This document shows positions 21,738 to 32,965 of a stretch of 64,000 nt of DNA, in pieces (the first letter of the stretch is position 1; every line of letters starts with the position of its first letter). The position numbers were made by a program, and so were the translations under genes. Source of the stretch: Mixophyes australis (taxonomy: Eukaryota; Chordata; Amphibia; Anura; Limnodynastidae); contig JAVHZZ010000003.1 of assembly GCA_036250195.1 (NCBI GenBank), forward strand, positions 19,182,504 through 19,246,503, read 5' to 3'. The notes beneath the pieces were generated by a model. It was not told the origin of the DNA and searched no databases. It worked only from the letters and a program-made list of their open reading frames with translations.

Positions 21738-21990
21738 GTGTACCTACCTGGCTGTGACCGACTATTCTCTGGATCTCCCTCTGGCACCGTATACCTGATA
21801 CCTTCTGTGTACCGACCCGGCTGTGTTATCGACTATTCTCTGGATCTCCCTCTGGCACCGTATACCTGATACCTTCTGTGTACCGACCCGGCTGTGTTAC
21901 CGACTATTCTCTGGATCTCCCTCTGGCACCGTATACCTGATACCTTCTGTGTACCGACCCGGCTGTGTTACCGACTATTCTCTGGATCCT
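21738..21990 (+). repeat. 71-bp tandem repeat inside the LTR
   Basis: GACTATTCTCTGGATC recurs at 21760, 21831, 21902 and 21973, a constant 71-bp step. The 3' LTR has the same four occurrences (26611, 26682, 26753, 26824), so the repeat predates insertion. Confidence 0.95.
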
Positions 21991-22207
21991 GCCACGCACC
22001 CATTGCCTCCGTGCATCTACCGGTTACTGTTCCAGACCTACTACGCCTGGAATTCACGGCTAATCTGGGGGCCGCGACCTGCGGTTCTTCGGCAGCTAAG
22101 CCCACACTACCTTGCTGTGGTTCTTGGTGAAGACCGGAAGGCCGTTAGACTCCGCGCCCTAGGTAAGCCTGTGCTAATACTGACTAAGGCATCAAGATCG
22201 TAACAGT

Positions 22208-22217
22208 TTGCTCTGAC
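22208..22217 (+). promoter_or_regulatory. Putative self-priming primer-binding site
   Basis: TTGCTCTGAC begins two bases after the LTR. It lacks the TGG start expected for a tRNA 3' CCA primer, but is the exact complement of LTR bases 21643-21652. The Tf1/sushi group is known to use, or is proposed to use, the transcript's own 5' end as primer. Confidence 0.55.
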
Positions 22218-22230
22218 CCTTATCTAACTG

Positions 22231-23185
22231 ATGGAAGCGACAGGGAATCCCACTGCGAGAGTACTACTGGATAACTTAGCGGCTCAGGTTGAGGAACAGG
22301 GGAAAAATCAAGAACAGTTATTACAGATTCTGCAGACGCTGTCTAACAGGTTGGATACGCTCCAAGCAGCTCAGGTGGCAGCTCCTAATCCTCCACCTGC
22401 TCCGGCCCCACAGCCTGCCCCCGCTCCAAGCGGTTCAGCTGTATCTGCTCCCACCACCTCTCAACTCCGCATACCTAACCCACCCAAGTTCAATGGGGAT
22501 CCTAAGGAATGCCGAGGCTTCTTGAACCAGTGTGCTATTCAATTCGAAACTTTTGCCCGGGAACTTTCCCACACAGAAAACTAAAGTCGCCTATATTATT
22601 TCCTTATTGTCTGGTCAAGCGCTTGCCTGGGCTTCTCCTCTCTGGGAACATGATGACCCCATTCTCCATAATTGTGCCACTTTCTTGGAAACCTTCAGAC
22701 GCATCTTTGATGAACCCGGACGAGTCTCCAGTGCAGCTTCTGGACTCCTCCGTCTGCGCCAGGGTACCCTTACTCTGGGCCAGTATGCCCTTCAATTTCG
22801 CACTATGGCGGCCGAACTTCGTTGGAACAATGAAGCTTTAGTGGCCACATTTTGGCAAGGCTTGTCCGATCGTATTAAGGACGAGCTAGCAGCCCGAGAG
22901 TTACCCACTACCCTGGATGCTTTGATCTCTCTCTGTAACCAGATTGATATACGTTTCCGTGAACGCACTCAGGAGAGAGAGAGTTCCCGTCGATCTACTT
23001 TCCGTTTGGCTCCTCGCTTCCAAAGTCCTATTACACCGGAGGAAGAGCCTATGCAGTTGGGAAGAGCACGTTTATCCCAGGAGGAAAGAGAGAGGCGGTT
23101 CAAGAATCGTTTATGCCTTTATTGCGGGGAACCCGGTCATGTCCTGAGTCAATGTGGGAAGCGCCCGGGAAACGATCGGACCTAA
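22231..23185 (+). pseudogene. gag: Gag of the sushi-type retrotransposon, frame-broken
   Basis: Gag forms the virus-like particle shell. The first frame opens at 22231 (MEATGNPTARVLLDNLAAQV...), has a proline/alanine-rich linker, and enters the capsid-like region (FNGDPKECRGFLNQC). It then stops at 22584. The capsid homology continues in the next frame (…AYIISLLSGQALAWASP…, FRTMAAELRWN, WQGLSDRIKDELAARELP) to 23185. One zinc knuckle of C-x2-C-x4-H-x4-C type (CLYCGEPGHVLSQC) is present near 23115-23156. The shift lies in an A-rich stretch around 22570-22590 and looks like a small indel, because both sides read as one continuous family-like protein. Pol follows in another frame overlapping the end of gag, so normal expression may use frameshifting. 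Confidence 0.88.
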
Positions 23186-26100
23186 CTGATGACGGAGAGA
23201 CTAAGTTAGGTATGAACATTCTCTCTCCTATGGATTCTAGTTTTTCTATCCAAGTTATTCTGCAATATACTGATAAACAATTGTCTCTTCCAGCGCTTAT
23301 TGACTCCGGTGCAGCGGGGAACTTTTTACGAGCTGACATTGTAGAGCGGTTATCATTGCCTAGGCAACCCTTAGATCCACCTATTGCCATTACAGCTATA
23401 GATGGCAGTCGTATCATTGGAGGATCCATTAAGAACAGAACTGTTAACATGTCTCTACGCATTGGAGCCTTGCACACTGAGGAAATCTCCTTCTTAGTCA
23501 TTCCAAAGGCTATCAACCCGTTGATCTTAGGCCTACCTTGGCTCAGACTTCACTCCCCCACTTTAGATTGGCAGAAACCGGAAGTTCTTGCATGGGGTTC
23601 AGAGTGTCATTCCCGATGTCTTCCCAGGATTCATAGACCCGCTATGGGCTGTCTCCCAACACCCTCCGGTATTCCTCCTCAATATCATTCGTTTTCTGAT
23701 GTCTTTTGTGAAAAGGAGGCTTCCAAGTTACCCCCTCATAGACCTTGGGATTGCTCCATTGAATTGTTGCCGGATAAGATACCACCTAGAGGACGGGTAT
23801 TTCCATTATCTCTACCCGAATCAGAGGCCATGTCCCTATATATTAAGGAGAATTTAAACAGGGGTTTTATCCGGAAATCCTCGTCACCAGCAGGAGCAGG
23901 TTTCTTTTTCGTAAAAAAGAAGGACGGCGGATTGCGTCCTTGCATAGACTACCGTGGCCTCAACGCCATAACGAAAAAGAATAGGTACCCCTTACCATTA
24001 ATCTCTGAACTCTTTGATAGGATCAAGGGAGCTTCAATTTTTTCTAAACTGGATTTGAAAGGGGCCTACAACCTTATCCGTATTAAACAAGGGGATGAAT
24101 GGAAGACGGCGTTCAATACGCACGATGGGCATTTTGAGTATCTTGTCATGCCATTTGGACTTTGTAACGCTCCTGCGGTTTTTCAAAATTTTATTAACGA
24201 AGTCTTTCAGGATTTCCTGTATCAATTTGTTGTCATCTACCTTGACAATATTCTTATTTTTTCACCTGATATTATTACTCATCGCCATCATGTCTCCTTG
24301 ATTCTTCAACGCCTTCGGTCGCATCATCTGTACTGTAATGTGGACAAGTGTGTCTTTGAAAAAACGCATCTTCCTTTTCTTGGTCACGTGGTTTCTGGCT
24401 CCGGATTACGTATTGGACCCTGAGAAATTAAAGGCGATTTCTGATTGGCCCCAACCGGTTGGACTTAAGGCCATCCAGCGTTTTATTGGGTTCTCTAATT
24501 ATTACCGCCACTTTATCAAAGGGTTTTCGTCTGTTATTGCACCCATCACTTCCCTGACCAAGAAATCTGCCAACGCTAAGACCTGGCCACCAGAGGCGGT
24601 AGAGGCCTTCAAGTATCTTAAAGAAGCCTTCATATCGGCACCTATTCTTCAACAGCCAGATTCTTCCTTCCCCTTTTTTCTCGAAGTTGACGCATCCTCC
24701 ACTGGAGTAGGAGCTATTTTGTCTCAGAAGAATTCTACTGGAAAGTTTTCTCCCTGTGGCTTCTTTTCTCGTAAATTCTCATCCACCGAAAAAAACTACG
24801 GCATTGGAGACAGAGAACTACTTGCTATCAAATTGGCCTTGGAGGCCTGGAGACATCATTTGGAGGGAGCCAGATTTCCTGTTACTATTTTTACGGATCA
24901 CAAGAACCTGCTTTATCTACAAACTGCATCCTGCCTCAATCCCCGTCAGGCCAGATGGTCGTTATTTTTTTCACGATTCAATATGATCATTACCTTCAGA
25001 CCAGGGTCCAAGAACAAGAAGGCTGATGCCCTCTCTCGTTCCTTTGATTCTATGGATACCGAAGAAGAGAGTGTTAGGTCTATTCTAGATCCAGAATGTA
25101 TTTTGGCTACTACTCCTACTCGGGTGATCATTCCTCACGGGAAGACTTTGGTTCCTCCACATCTCCAAACTAAACTCCTTAAATGGGCTCATGCCTCCCG
25201 TTTTTCTGGTCATGCCGGTATAAAGAAGACCTTGGAATTTATCTCCCGTAGTTATTGGTGGCCGGCTATCCGTTCGGACGTTCGACAGTTTGTGACGGCG
25301 TGTTCCACTTGCGCTCAGAATAAAGTTCCTCGTCAAGCTCCATACAGTCTGCTGCAGCCTCTGCCAATTCCGGATCGACCTTGGAGTCATCTCTCCATGG
25401 ATTTTATCACAGATTTACCCTCCTCCAGAGGGTTCTCAGTAGTGTGGGTGGTCACCGATCGCCTTTCCCGAGCCGCTCATTTTGTGGCATTAAAAGGTCT
25501 CCCTTCTGCTCCTGTTCTGGCTCAACTCTTCATTAAAGAAATTTTCCGCCTACACGGCTGTCCAGATATTATCGTTTCTGATCGAGGAACTCAGTTTGTG
25601 GCAAGATTTTGGAGGGCCTTTTCTCATCTTTGTGGAATTAAGTTAAATTTCTCTTCTGCATATCATCCGCAAAGTAATGGTCTCACGGAAAGGACGAATC
25701 AAGAATTGGAGAAATTCCTCAGATGTTTCATTTCAGCTAAACATGATGATTGGGTTGATTTATTACCTTGGGCAGAATTTGCCCACAATAATAATTCACA
25801 CGACTCTACCTCCATTTCTCCCTTTTTTGCTCTTCAGGGATTTCATCCTAAAGTTCCACCCTTCAAAGAGTTAACCGCTTCTGGGGTTCCTGCAGTGGAT
25901 TCCCTTCTATCGGACTTCTCGTCTAGGTGGGATCTTATCAAACGCAAATTACTTCACACCTCTGCCATCAGTAAAAAAGCATTTGACAAAAGAAGAAGAC
26001 CGTCTCCACTACTCACTCCTGGTGACAAAGTGTGGTTGTCTACAAAGAATCTTCGCCTGTTGGTTCCTTCTAGGAAATTCGCTCCCCGATTTATCGGTCC

Positions 26101-26458
26101 CTTCAAGATCATTGAGGTCATTAATCCGGTGGCCTTTAGATTAAAATTACCCCCTACCTTGAGGATTCCCAATGTCTTCCACATTTCCCTTCTCAAACCA
26201 CTTGTTGTTAACAAATTCTTCTCTTCAAGAAGACCTCCTGCTGCTATTTCTGCACCAGATCAGGAATTTGAGGTGAAGGAGATTCTAGATTCTCGGATTT
26301 CCAGAGGTTCCTTGCAGTTCCTGGTTGACTGGAAAGGTTACGGTCCTGAAGAGCGTTCTAGGATTCCTGCACGAGACCTTCATGCTCCAAGTTTGTTGAA
26401 GAAATTCCATACCAAGTTCCCTCTAAAGCCTTATAGGTTGTCCGGAGGCCACCCCTGA
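23113..26458 (+). pseudogene. pol: Pol of the sushi-type retrotransposon, frame-broken
   Basis: Order of domains: aspartic protease (LIDSGAAGNFL, catalytic Asp at 23302); reverse transcriptase (FSKLDLKGAYN, Asp at 24052; catalytic box YLDN at 24238-24249, where most relatives have YLDD); a frame change near 24405-24420 that ends the first frame at 24423; RNase H (EVDASSTGVGA, GDRELLAIKLALEAW, FTDHKNLLYL); integrase zinc region (H-x4-H, CSTC); integrase core with Asp 25400, Asp 25580 and Glu 25688 (D-D-35-E); a GPY/F-like segment (FIGPFKIIEVINPVAFRLKLP); and a chromodomain (EVKEILDSRISRGSLQFLVDW...) ending at 26458. The chromodomain has Arg-Ile where relatives usually have Trp-Val after PEERS. 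One frameshift plus the altered RT box make autonomous activity unlikely. Confidence 0.92.
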
Positions 26459-26467
26459 AGGGGGGGG
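26457..26467 (+). promoter_or_regulatory. Polypurine tract
   Basis: GAAGGGGGGGG lies three bases before the 3' LTR, overlapping the pol stop codon. It fits the expected primer for plus-strand DNA synthesis. Confidence 0.8.
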
Positions 26468-26470
26468 TAC

Positions 26471-27056
26471 TGTTAGGAACTTACCTTGTCCCCGTTCCGC
26501 TGCCTGTGTCAGAGCAATGTGTTTCCTGTTCCTGGCTACAGTTCCTGTGATCCTGCTCCCTGTTTACCCCTCTATTCCTCCTACTCCTGTGTACCTACCT
26601 GGCTGTGACCGACTATTCTCTGGATCTCCCTCTGGCACCGTATACCTGATACCTTCTGTGTACCGACCCGGCTGTGTTATCGACTATTCTCTGGATCTCC
26701 CTCTGGCACCGTATACCTGATACCTTCTGTGTACCGACCCGGCTGTGTTACCGACTATTCTCTGGATCTCCCTCTGGCACCGTATACCTGATACCTTCTG
26801 TGTACCGACCCGGCTGTGTTACCGACTATTCTCTGGATCCTGCCACGCACCCATTGCCTCCGTGCATCTACCGGTTACTGTTCCAGACCTACTACGCCTG
26901 GAATTCACGGCTAATCTGGGGGCCGCGACCTGCGGTTCTTCGGCAGCTAAGCCCACACTACCTTGCGGTGGTTCTTGGTGAAGACCGGAAGGCCGTTAGA
27001 CTCCGCGCCCTAGGTAAGCCTGTGCTAATACTGACTAAGGCATCAAGATCGTAACA
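26471..27056 (+). repeat. 3' LTR of the sushi-type element (586 bp), internally deleted
   Basis: Same ends as the 5' LTR but 162 bp shorter. The segment matching 21491-21638 is missing, leaving one of the two flanking GCTGC pentamers, and a further 14 bp is missing between short TCCTGTG repeats. The lost segment includes the TATA-like box. Otherwise only about two substitutions were seen. Confidence 0.94.
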
Positions 27057-27061
27057 ACAGC

Positions 27062-27478
27062 GTGGTATCTCAGTGACATTACAGGTGTGTGAGGGCAGAG
27101 CGTGGTCTCTCAGTGACATTACAGGTGTGTGTGTGTGAGGGCACAGCGTGGTATCTCAGTGACATTACAGGCGTGTGAGGGCAGAGCGTGGTCTCTCAGT
27201 GACATTACAGGTGTGTGAGGGCAGAGCGTGGTCTCTCAGTGACATTACAGGTGTGTGAGGGCACAGCGTGGTCTCTCAGTGGCATTACAGGTGTGTGAGG
27301 GCACATTGTGGTCTCTCAGTGGCATTACAGGTGTGTGAGGGCACATCGTGGTCTCTCAGTGACATTACAGGTGTGTGAGGGCAGAGCGTGGTCTCTCAGT
27401 GACATTACAGGTGTGTGAGGGCCAAGCGTGGTCTCTCAGTGACATTACAGGTGTGTGAGGGCACAGTGTGGTCTCTCA
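27062..27478. repeat. 40-bp minisatellite, array 2 right part
   Basis: Continues the array interrupted at 21457. Its variant order (GTATCTC, CAGAGCG twice, CAGTGGC, CACATTG, CACATCG, GGCCAAG) repeats the order at the end of array 1. Confidence 0.95.
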
Positions 27479-28014
27479 GATTCTTACTTTCATTGTTTAC
27501 CATCTCTAATATTTTCATAACTACTTTATAATAACCTTACATGGATAAGATAAAGGTTAAGGACAGTGTTTTTTTCATTTTGTCCTTTGCACCTCACCCC
27601 CAAATCCATGATGATTAAAGCCTAATCTATTACCCTTCACACATCCCCTGATAGTTGATCAATATTTATAATTGTTGTAGACAAAATCTTTGAACCACAA
27701 ATGAAGTAATTCCATGTTTAATATGTCTCAGAAGACCCCAACTCCTTAGCTCTGTGATAATGTGCTAATAATGATTAAGGATCGGTGACGTGCACTAAGA
27801 GGTTTTCTTTTTGATCCACCTGTAACCTTCCCCCCGACCCCCGGCTACAAGGCTCCGCCGATGGCTGGAATGACTTAAACTTGGTTTGGCATTAGTGGTG
27901 TAATGTCTGCCTGGTGACTGACAAATAAAAGAATGAGATATGTAAATATTGGTGTACTGCCAAGCAGCATCGAGCGCCCTCAGTGGATGCACTAATTGCC
28001 TATACAGTAGTTCT
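27479..28014. repeat. Unique block B of the higher-order repeat
   Basis: Nearly identical to block A, with only scattered single-base differences and a shorter C run. It is followed by the same minisatellite junction (CAGTAGTTCTCAGTGACATT). Confidence 0.93.
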
Positions 28015-28761
28015 CAGTGACATTACAGGTGTGTGAGGGCACAGCGTGGTCTCTCAGTGACAATACAGGTGTGTGTGAGGGCACAACGTGGTCTCTCAGT
28101 GACATTACAGGTTAGTGTGAGGGCACAGAGTGGTCTCTCAGTGACATTACAGGTGTGTGAGGACACAGCGTGGTCTCTCAGTGACAATACAGGTGTGTGT
28201 GAGGGCACAACGTGGTCTCTCAGTGACATTACAGGTTAGTGTGAGGGCACAGTGTGGTCTCTCAGTGACATTACAGGTGTGTGTGAGGGCACAGTGTGGT
28301 CTCTCAGTGACATTACAGGTTAGTGTGAGGGCACAGAGTGGTCTCTCAGTGACATTACAGGTGTGTGAGGGCACAGCGTGGTCTCTCAGTGACATTACAG
28401 GTGTGTGAGGGCACAGTGTGGTCACTCAGTGACATTACAGGTGTGTGTGTGTGTGAGAACACAGTGTGGTCTCTCAGTGACATTACAGGTGTGTGTGAGG
28501 GCACAGTGTGGTCTCTCAGTGACATTACAGGTTAGTGTGAGGGCACAGAGTGGTCTCTCAGTGACATTACAGGTGTGTGTGAGGGCACATTGTGGTCTCT
28601 CAGTGGCATTACAGGTATGTGAGGGCACAGCGTGGTATCTCAGTGACATTACAGGTATGTGAGGGCACAGAGTGGTATCTCAGTGACATTACAGGTATGT
28701 GAGGGCACAGCGTGGTATCTCAGTGACATTACAGGTGTGTGAGGGCACAGCGTGGTTTCTC
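28015..28761. repeat. 40-bp minisatellite, array 3 (about 18 units)
   Basis: Same unit family. An internal two-part pattern (GACAATACAGG, then CACAACG, then GGTTAGTGTGAGG) occurs twice at 28055-28240, indicating local duplication. Confidence 0.95.
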
Positions 28762-29312
28762 AGATTCTTATTTTCATTGTTTACCATCTCTAATATCTTT
28801 ATAACTACTTTATAGAAACCTTACATGGATAAGGTAAAGGTTGAGGACAGTGTATTTTTCTTCTTGTCCTTTGCATCTCACCGCCAAATCCCTGATGATT
28901 AAAGCCTAATCTATTACCCTTCACACATCCCCTGTAGACCTAAGTTGATCAATATTTAGGATTGCTGTAGACAAAAGTCTTTGAACAACAAATGAAGTAA
29001 TTCAGTGTTTAATATGTCTCATGAGACCCCAACTCCTTAGGTCTGTGATAATGTGCTTATAATGATTAAGGATCGGTGACGTGCACTAAGAGGTTTTCTC
29101 TTTGATCCACCTGTAACCCCCCCCCCCCCCCCCCGACCCCCGGCTACAAGGCTCCGCCGATGACTGGAATGAATTAAACCTGGCTTGTCGTTAGTGGTGT
29201 AATGTCTGCCTGGTGACTGACAAGTAAAAGAATGAGAGATGTAAATATTGGTGTACTGCCAAGCAGCATCGAGCGCCCTCAGTGGGATGCACTAATTGCA
29301 TATACAGTAGTT
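28762..29312. repeat. Unique block C of the higher-order repeat, diverged
   Basis: Matches blocks A and B but with more substitutions, a small insertion (CTGTAGACCTAAGTTG near 28931) and a longer C run (29118-29133). It leaves the repeat at CAGTAGTTCAGAAGAC, so it marks the edge of the tandem region. Confidence 0.9.
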
Positions 29313-29818
29313 CAGAAGACATATGTTCGCCATATGTACGGCGGGATTTATTCTGGCTGCAGACTGCAGCCCTGAGAACGGATCACTGGACAATTCACTG
29401 AGCATAAATAAAAGGAGCAAAGCAATAATCATGTTTTACTTCTCTGTTCTTCCAGTAAGAGGATATTGCAATAGGAAGAAGCCTCCAGGTGGTGTTTACA
29501 AGCTGACAGTGAGGGAGATATATGACTTGTGACGTTCTTGTGTTACATGCAAGACATATGTAGAACATCAACGCACCCCCCCCCAATGTATGCATACCCC
29601 TGAGCCGGTCCACTCACGGCTCACGACAGGCATTTCTACCTCTTAGTAGACTGGCATCACATCTAGTAATAGATATCTCTTCTTTTCAAGAAAATCTCCT
29701 GTTTTAAATAAAGTTATGATGTTTTACACATTGGGTTTTTACTAATAAAATTTACTTGGGATAGCTTCAGCTCCCGGGATCCCAGCTCCGATTATCCCCA
29801 CCCACTTAATATCAGCCA
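29313..29818. other. Unassigned sequence
   Basis: No feature recognised. Confidence 0.5.
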
Positions 29819-29826
29819 TCTATGAT

Positions 29827-29976
29827 CAGGGCTGTCAAGAGGACTTTATTGGGGCCCCTTCCATAGCTGCTGAAGGAGGCAAGGACCACAACAGGTTGCT
29901 GGCCCCCACCACTACACAGGCAGGCCGGGGCCCTGGGACTTTGTTCTTGCCCCACCCTCCACCCTCGGCACCACTG
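29827..29976. mobile_element. 150-bp hAT-type MITE
   Basis: Left end CAGGGCTGTCAAGAGG and right end CCCTCGGCACCACTG, an imperfect inverted repeat. Flanks tctatgat (29819-29826) and tctataat (29977-29984) match at seven of eight bases. The left end resembles the ends of the 44128-45546 element. Confidence 0.7.
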
Positions 29977-29984
29977 TCTATAAT

Positions 29985-32323
29985 GTCTTTGGGAGCAGCA
30001 GGCAGCACAATACAGGAGGTGAAAGATACGCAGGATGTATAAAAGATAAAATGTAAAGGTGTATAAAGTGGGTACAGCTCTGTTTGATTATATTGGGCAA
30101 TAAGACTACTTACTTCCCATCACAGTTTGGCAGAAGCCGTAAGTTCCTAAAATGACACAGGTTCAACAAACTTGAAAAGCATCATTTATACAGCTATAAT
30201 TGTTGCTAAGTGCACGTTTAGGAGTAGTGCTCCAAGATGCGTCCTGCTGTACTTTTTACCTCTGGTAATTCCAGCAGCAACGGACAATAGTGATAGCTGT
30301 GGCTGTTCTGGAACTCTACCATGGAGTTATTGCAAACATTAATTTTCATATTTTTCAGTTCGCAATTATCATCAGGTGTAGCTCCATCAACATATATATT
30401 ATCATCACCTCCATCGCCACCAGCAGAGACAGCAATTCTAGATATATCAGGGCCGACGGTTCAAGCTTTATTCCCTAGCAGTCTCGGCTGTCCCTTGGTA
30501 GTGTACATATATTACACACTCGACGATTACTGTTGTGAACATTCTGATAATCTGATTGGCTAAACGAAGTTCCATCCCCGCCCACTTTAAAACTGTAACA
30601 TTCAGGAGTCGAAAATACATTAAGGTGATTATGGACATGTTTCCAGGCCATGGATACCACGTTACCTCTACTACAGATGCTCATTTACGAACCGGAAATG
30701 TCACTTTTCATTTTGCCCAAATGTTAAATGCTAAACAGGGGAAAATCCCCTTAAATATTCTCTCTCCAGCAGGAACATCCTGATATGGCCGGATTCTCCT
30801 TTTCGCTGCAGTTCCATTGCATTAACGTGCAAAATTAGCGCTGATCCGCAGCAACCAATCAGCAATTGGCTTTTATCCGTTTTCTGCAAGCTTTACAGTG
30901 AAAGTAAGAATCTGATTGGTTGTTGTGGGTAAGTGCAAATTCTGCATGTAAATGAAATATTAATAATTCAATTGATTCTGTCTCTATCAAACGAAAAAGG
31001 TAACTGAGAAAGATAAGCAGGTGATATAACTAGCAATGTCTGTACCTTACAGCGTCACACACCAAAAGTCATTTTTCATGTTTATCCCAACAAATGTTTT
31101 CCTTGTAAACCTCTTCACTTTTACACCCCATCAGCATCAGTATTCAGAGAGGAGGCCGCCTCGAGAACCATCTGTCTGTTGCCTGAATGGAAAAGGGCTC
31201 ATAGTTATTACTCAGATCACCTCTATTTAAAAGTCGGAGGAGCATCAGATTTGACTCCCGATATTATGAAGCGTGCAATAAATCACAGAGATTCCTGCAG
31301 CTACACGTCCTGTCTATTAGTCTTATTGGGAAACAGACTGTCAGGATTGCATGAGCCAAGGCTGAATATATTTAGCTATTAGAAAATCAGCTTTTTTCCA
31401 AACATGCTCATGGAAATGACTTATGGCCTTGATAAGTATAGCGTGCCATGTGTATCTACTTGTGTAAGATCGCAGATTAATCCTTAAGTGAGCAGCGCAC
31501 GTAGAAAACACAAAGAGATATCAGGTCAGTTCTTTTTTTATAAGGATTTATATTCATTCTTTCTATACTTTATAGTTTGATTCATATTTATTTTAGATTT
31601 TTTTTTTGGATGGTGGGGCCTCTTTGGCCATTATGATATCACATTATGGACACCAAGGGCTTACTTACAAGTAGAACACAATTTAAAAAAAAAAAAAAAA
31701 AGTGCCCCCCTCTATGTGGTAAAACTAGCCGTGAACAGCCCTGGAGTTCGTTAATCGCTACTCCTTGGTTACTGGCTACCAGGGAACTGCTTCGGCATCC
31801 TGTGGCTTGTAGAACTAGAAGTTCCAGCGTGCCCACATGTTTGTGTGTGTGCTGACCCCCCCCCGTTATACTGTGGCTAGGGCCAGACTGGTGCTGCCGC
31901 TTTTGCATTTGGACCGTGCTCTGTTTTAAACCACCGCATTACCGGTAGTCAGACCAAGCTACGAGAGCTGGTGCTGATTCCGGTTTTTTTGGAGGTGAGC
32001 TACATTTTATTTATTTATTTGAACCTTTTGTTTTACTATTAAAGACGCTGATGATGGTCGCTATCTTTGCCCCACAGCTCGAGTAGCCACAAGTAGCGGA
32101 CACATACGGCGTTAGGCCAAATCCCTGGTGGGAATGTTATACTTACGCACTTACTTACTTTACATAAGCTGCGCTTACACTTCCAGTATCCATCTCTGCA
32201 GCCATAGTTGATTGTAAATGCAACTTGCGCTCCACTCAGAGTATAAAACAAAGTGTCACTTTACGCCTTAGAGACAAGGATGGTGACAGACGCAGACGTG
32301 ACAGCCCCATCCCCCCTCATATC
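29985..32323. other. Unassigned sequence
   Basis: No gene identified. A pair of CCAATCAG-type segments in opposite orientation (about 30855-30925) resembles a worn palindromic MITE. A poly(A) run lies at 31684-31700. Confidence 0.4.
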
Positions 32324-32965
32324 CAGGGCTGCCATCAGAAACTGTGGGGCCTAGTATTAATTAATCTGGCGGGGCCCCCCCTCCCCATACATGTGCCCCC
32401 TCCCTCTTTGCCATACATGCGCCCCCTATCCCACATCACAGTACATTCCCCCCACTCCTTCATCACAGTAAATGTTCCCCTCCCCCAAAGTAAATGTCCC
32501 CCTCTCACACCCCAATCGCAGTTAATGTCCCTCTCTCCCCCTCACAGTTAATGTCCCTCTCTCCCCCTCACAGTTAAGGTCCCCCTCTCCCTCTCACCCC
32601 CCTCCACAGTTAATGTCCCCCAGGCTCTCCCTCTCCCTCCCTCCCTCCCCAGTTAAGGTCCCCCGGGCTCTCCCTCCCCCCTCCAAAAAATAATAGCTAG
32701 TAAACTTACCTTCTCCTCCGCGATGCTGCAGCTCCCGGTCACTGATACACTGGGAGCGTGTTGCACGCTCCCAGCCTATCAGAGTCTGGGAGGCGGAGCT
32801 GCAACATCACGGAGAAGGTAAGAATAAAAAGGGGCAGCACGGTCGGTGACTGCGGGGCCCGGACAGTCCAGGGAGCCCGGACAGACGGAGAGGTCTGTCA
32901 GGGGCCCCTAGTCTGTCTGGGCCCCTCACAGCAGTACTTGCCGTACCCCCCTTATGGCGGCCCTG
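32324..32965. mobile_element. Non-autonomous CAGGGCTGCCAT element
   Basis: Starts CAGGGCTGCCATCAG and ends CTTATGGCGGCCCTG, an inverted repeat with two differences. The candidate 8-bp flanks ctcatatc and ctaacgtc agree at only five of eight. The interior has a pyrimidine-rich degenerate tandem repeat (CACAGTTAATGTCCCTC type, about 32450-32660) and a 118-bp inverted repeat (32705-32822, CTTACCTTCTCC... / ...GGAGAAGGTAAG). Confidence 0.7.

Larger units (their letters stand above)
21458..22205 (+). repeat. 5' LTR of the sushi-type element (748 bp)
   Basis: Begins TGTTAGGAAC and ends AAGATCGTAACA. It contains a TATA-like box at 21612, a hairpin TGCTCTGACAC / GTGTCAGAGCA at 21623-21651, and a 71-bp internal tandem repeat. 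Compared with the 3' LTR it has two extra segments, 21491-21638 (148 bp) and a 14-bp segment near 21684. Confidence 0.95.
21458..27056 (+). mobile_element. Ty3/gypsy chromovirus of the Tf1/sushi type, 5.6 kb
   Basis: Complete element: 5' LTR (21458-22205), primer-binding region, gag, protease-RT-RNase H-integrase-chromodomain pol, polypurine tract and 3' LTR (26471-27056). LTRs start TGTTAGGAAC and end GTAACA. The target duplication ACAGC (21453-21457 and 27057-27061) lies within a minisatellite unit. Assignment to the sushi-ichi group rests on the Gag zinc knuckle CLYCGEPGHVLSQC preceded by the PMQLGRARLS segment, and on the C-terminal chromodomain. Gag and pol each carry a frame break. LTR body identity is very high (two substitutions seen in about 586 shared bases), implying recent insertion. 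Confidence 0.95.

Noticed and set aside
19108..28761. Regular ~40-bp repeats resembling a CRISPR array
   Set aside because: The repeat units are contiguous with no unique spacers, vary in GT length, and the setting is vertebrate. It is a minisatellite.
30840..30960. Fourth palindromic MITE copy (CAACCAATCAG / CTGATTGGTTG)
   Set aside because: The dyad is present, but the ends and most of the arms do not match the family well enough to claim.
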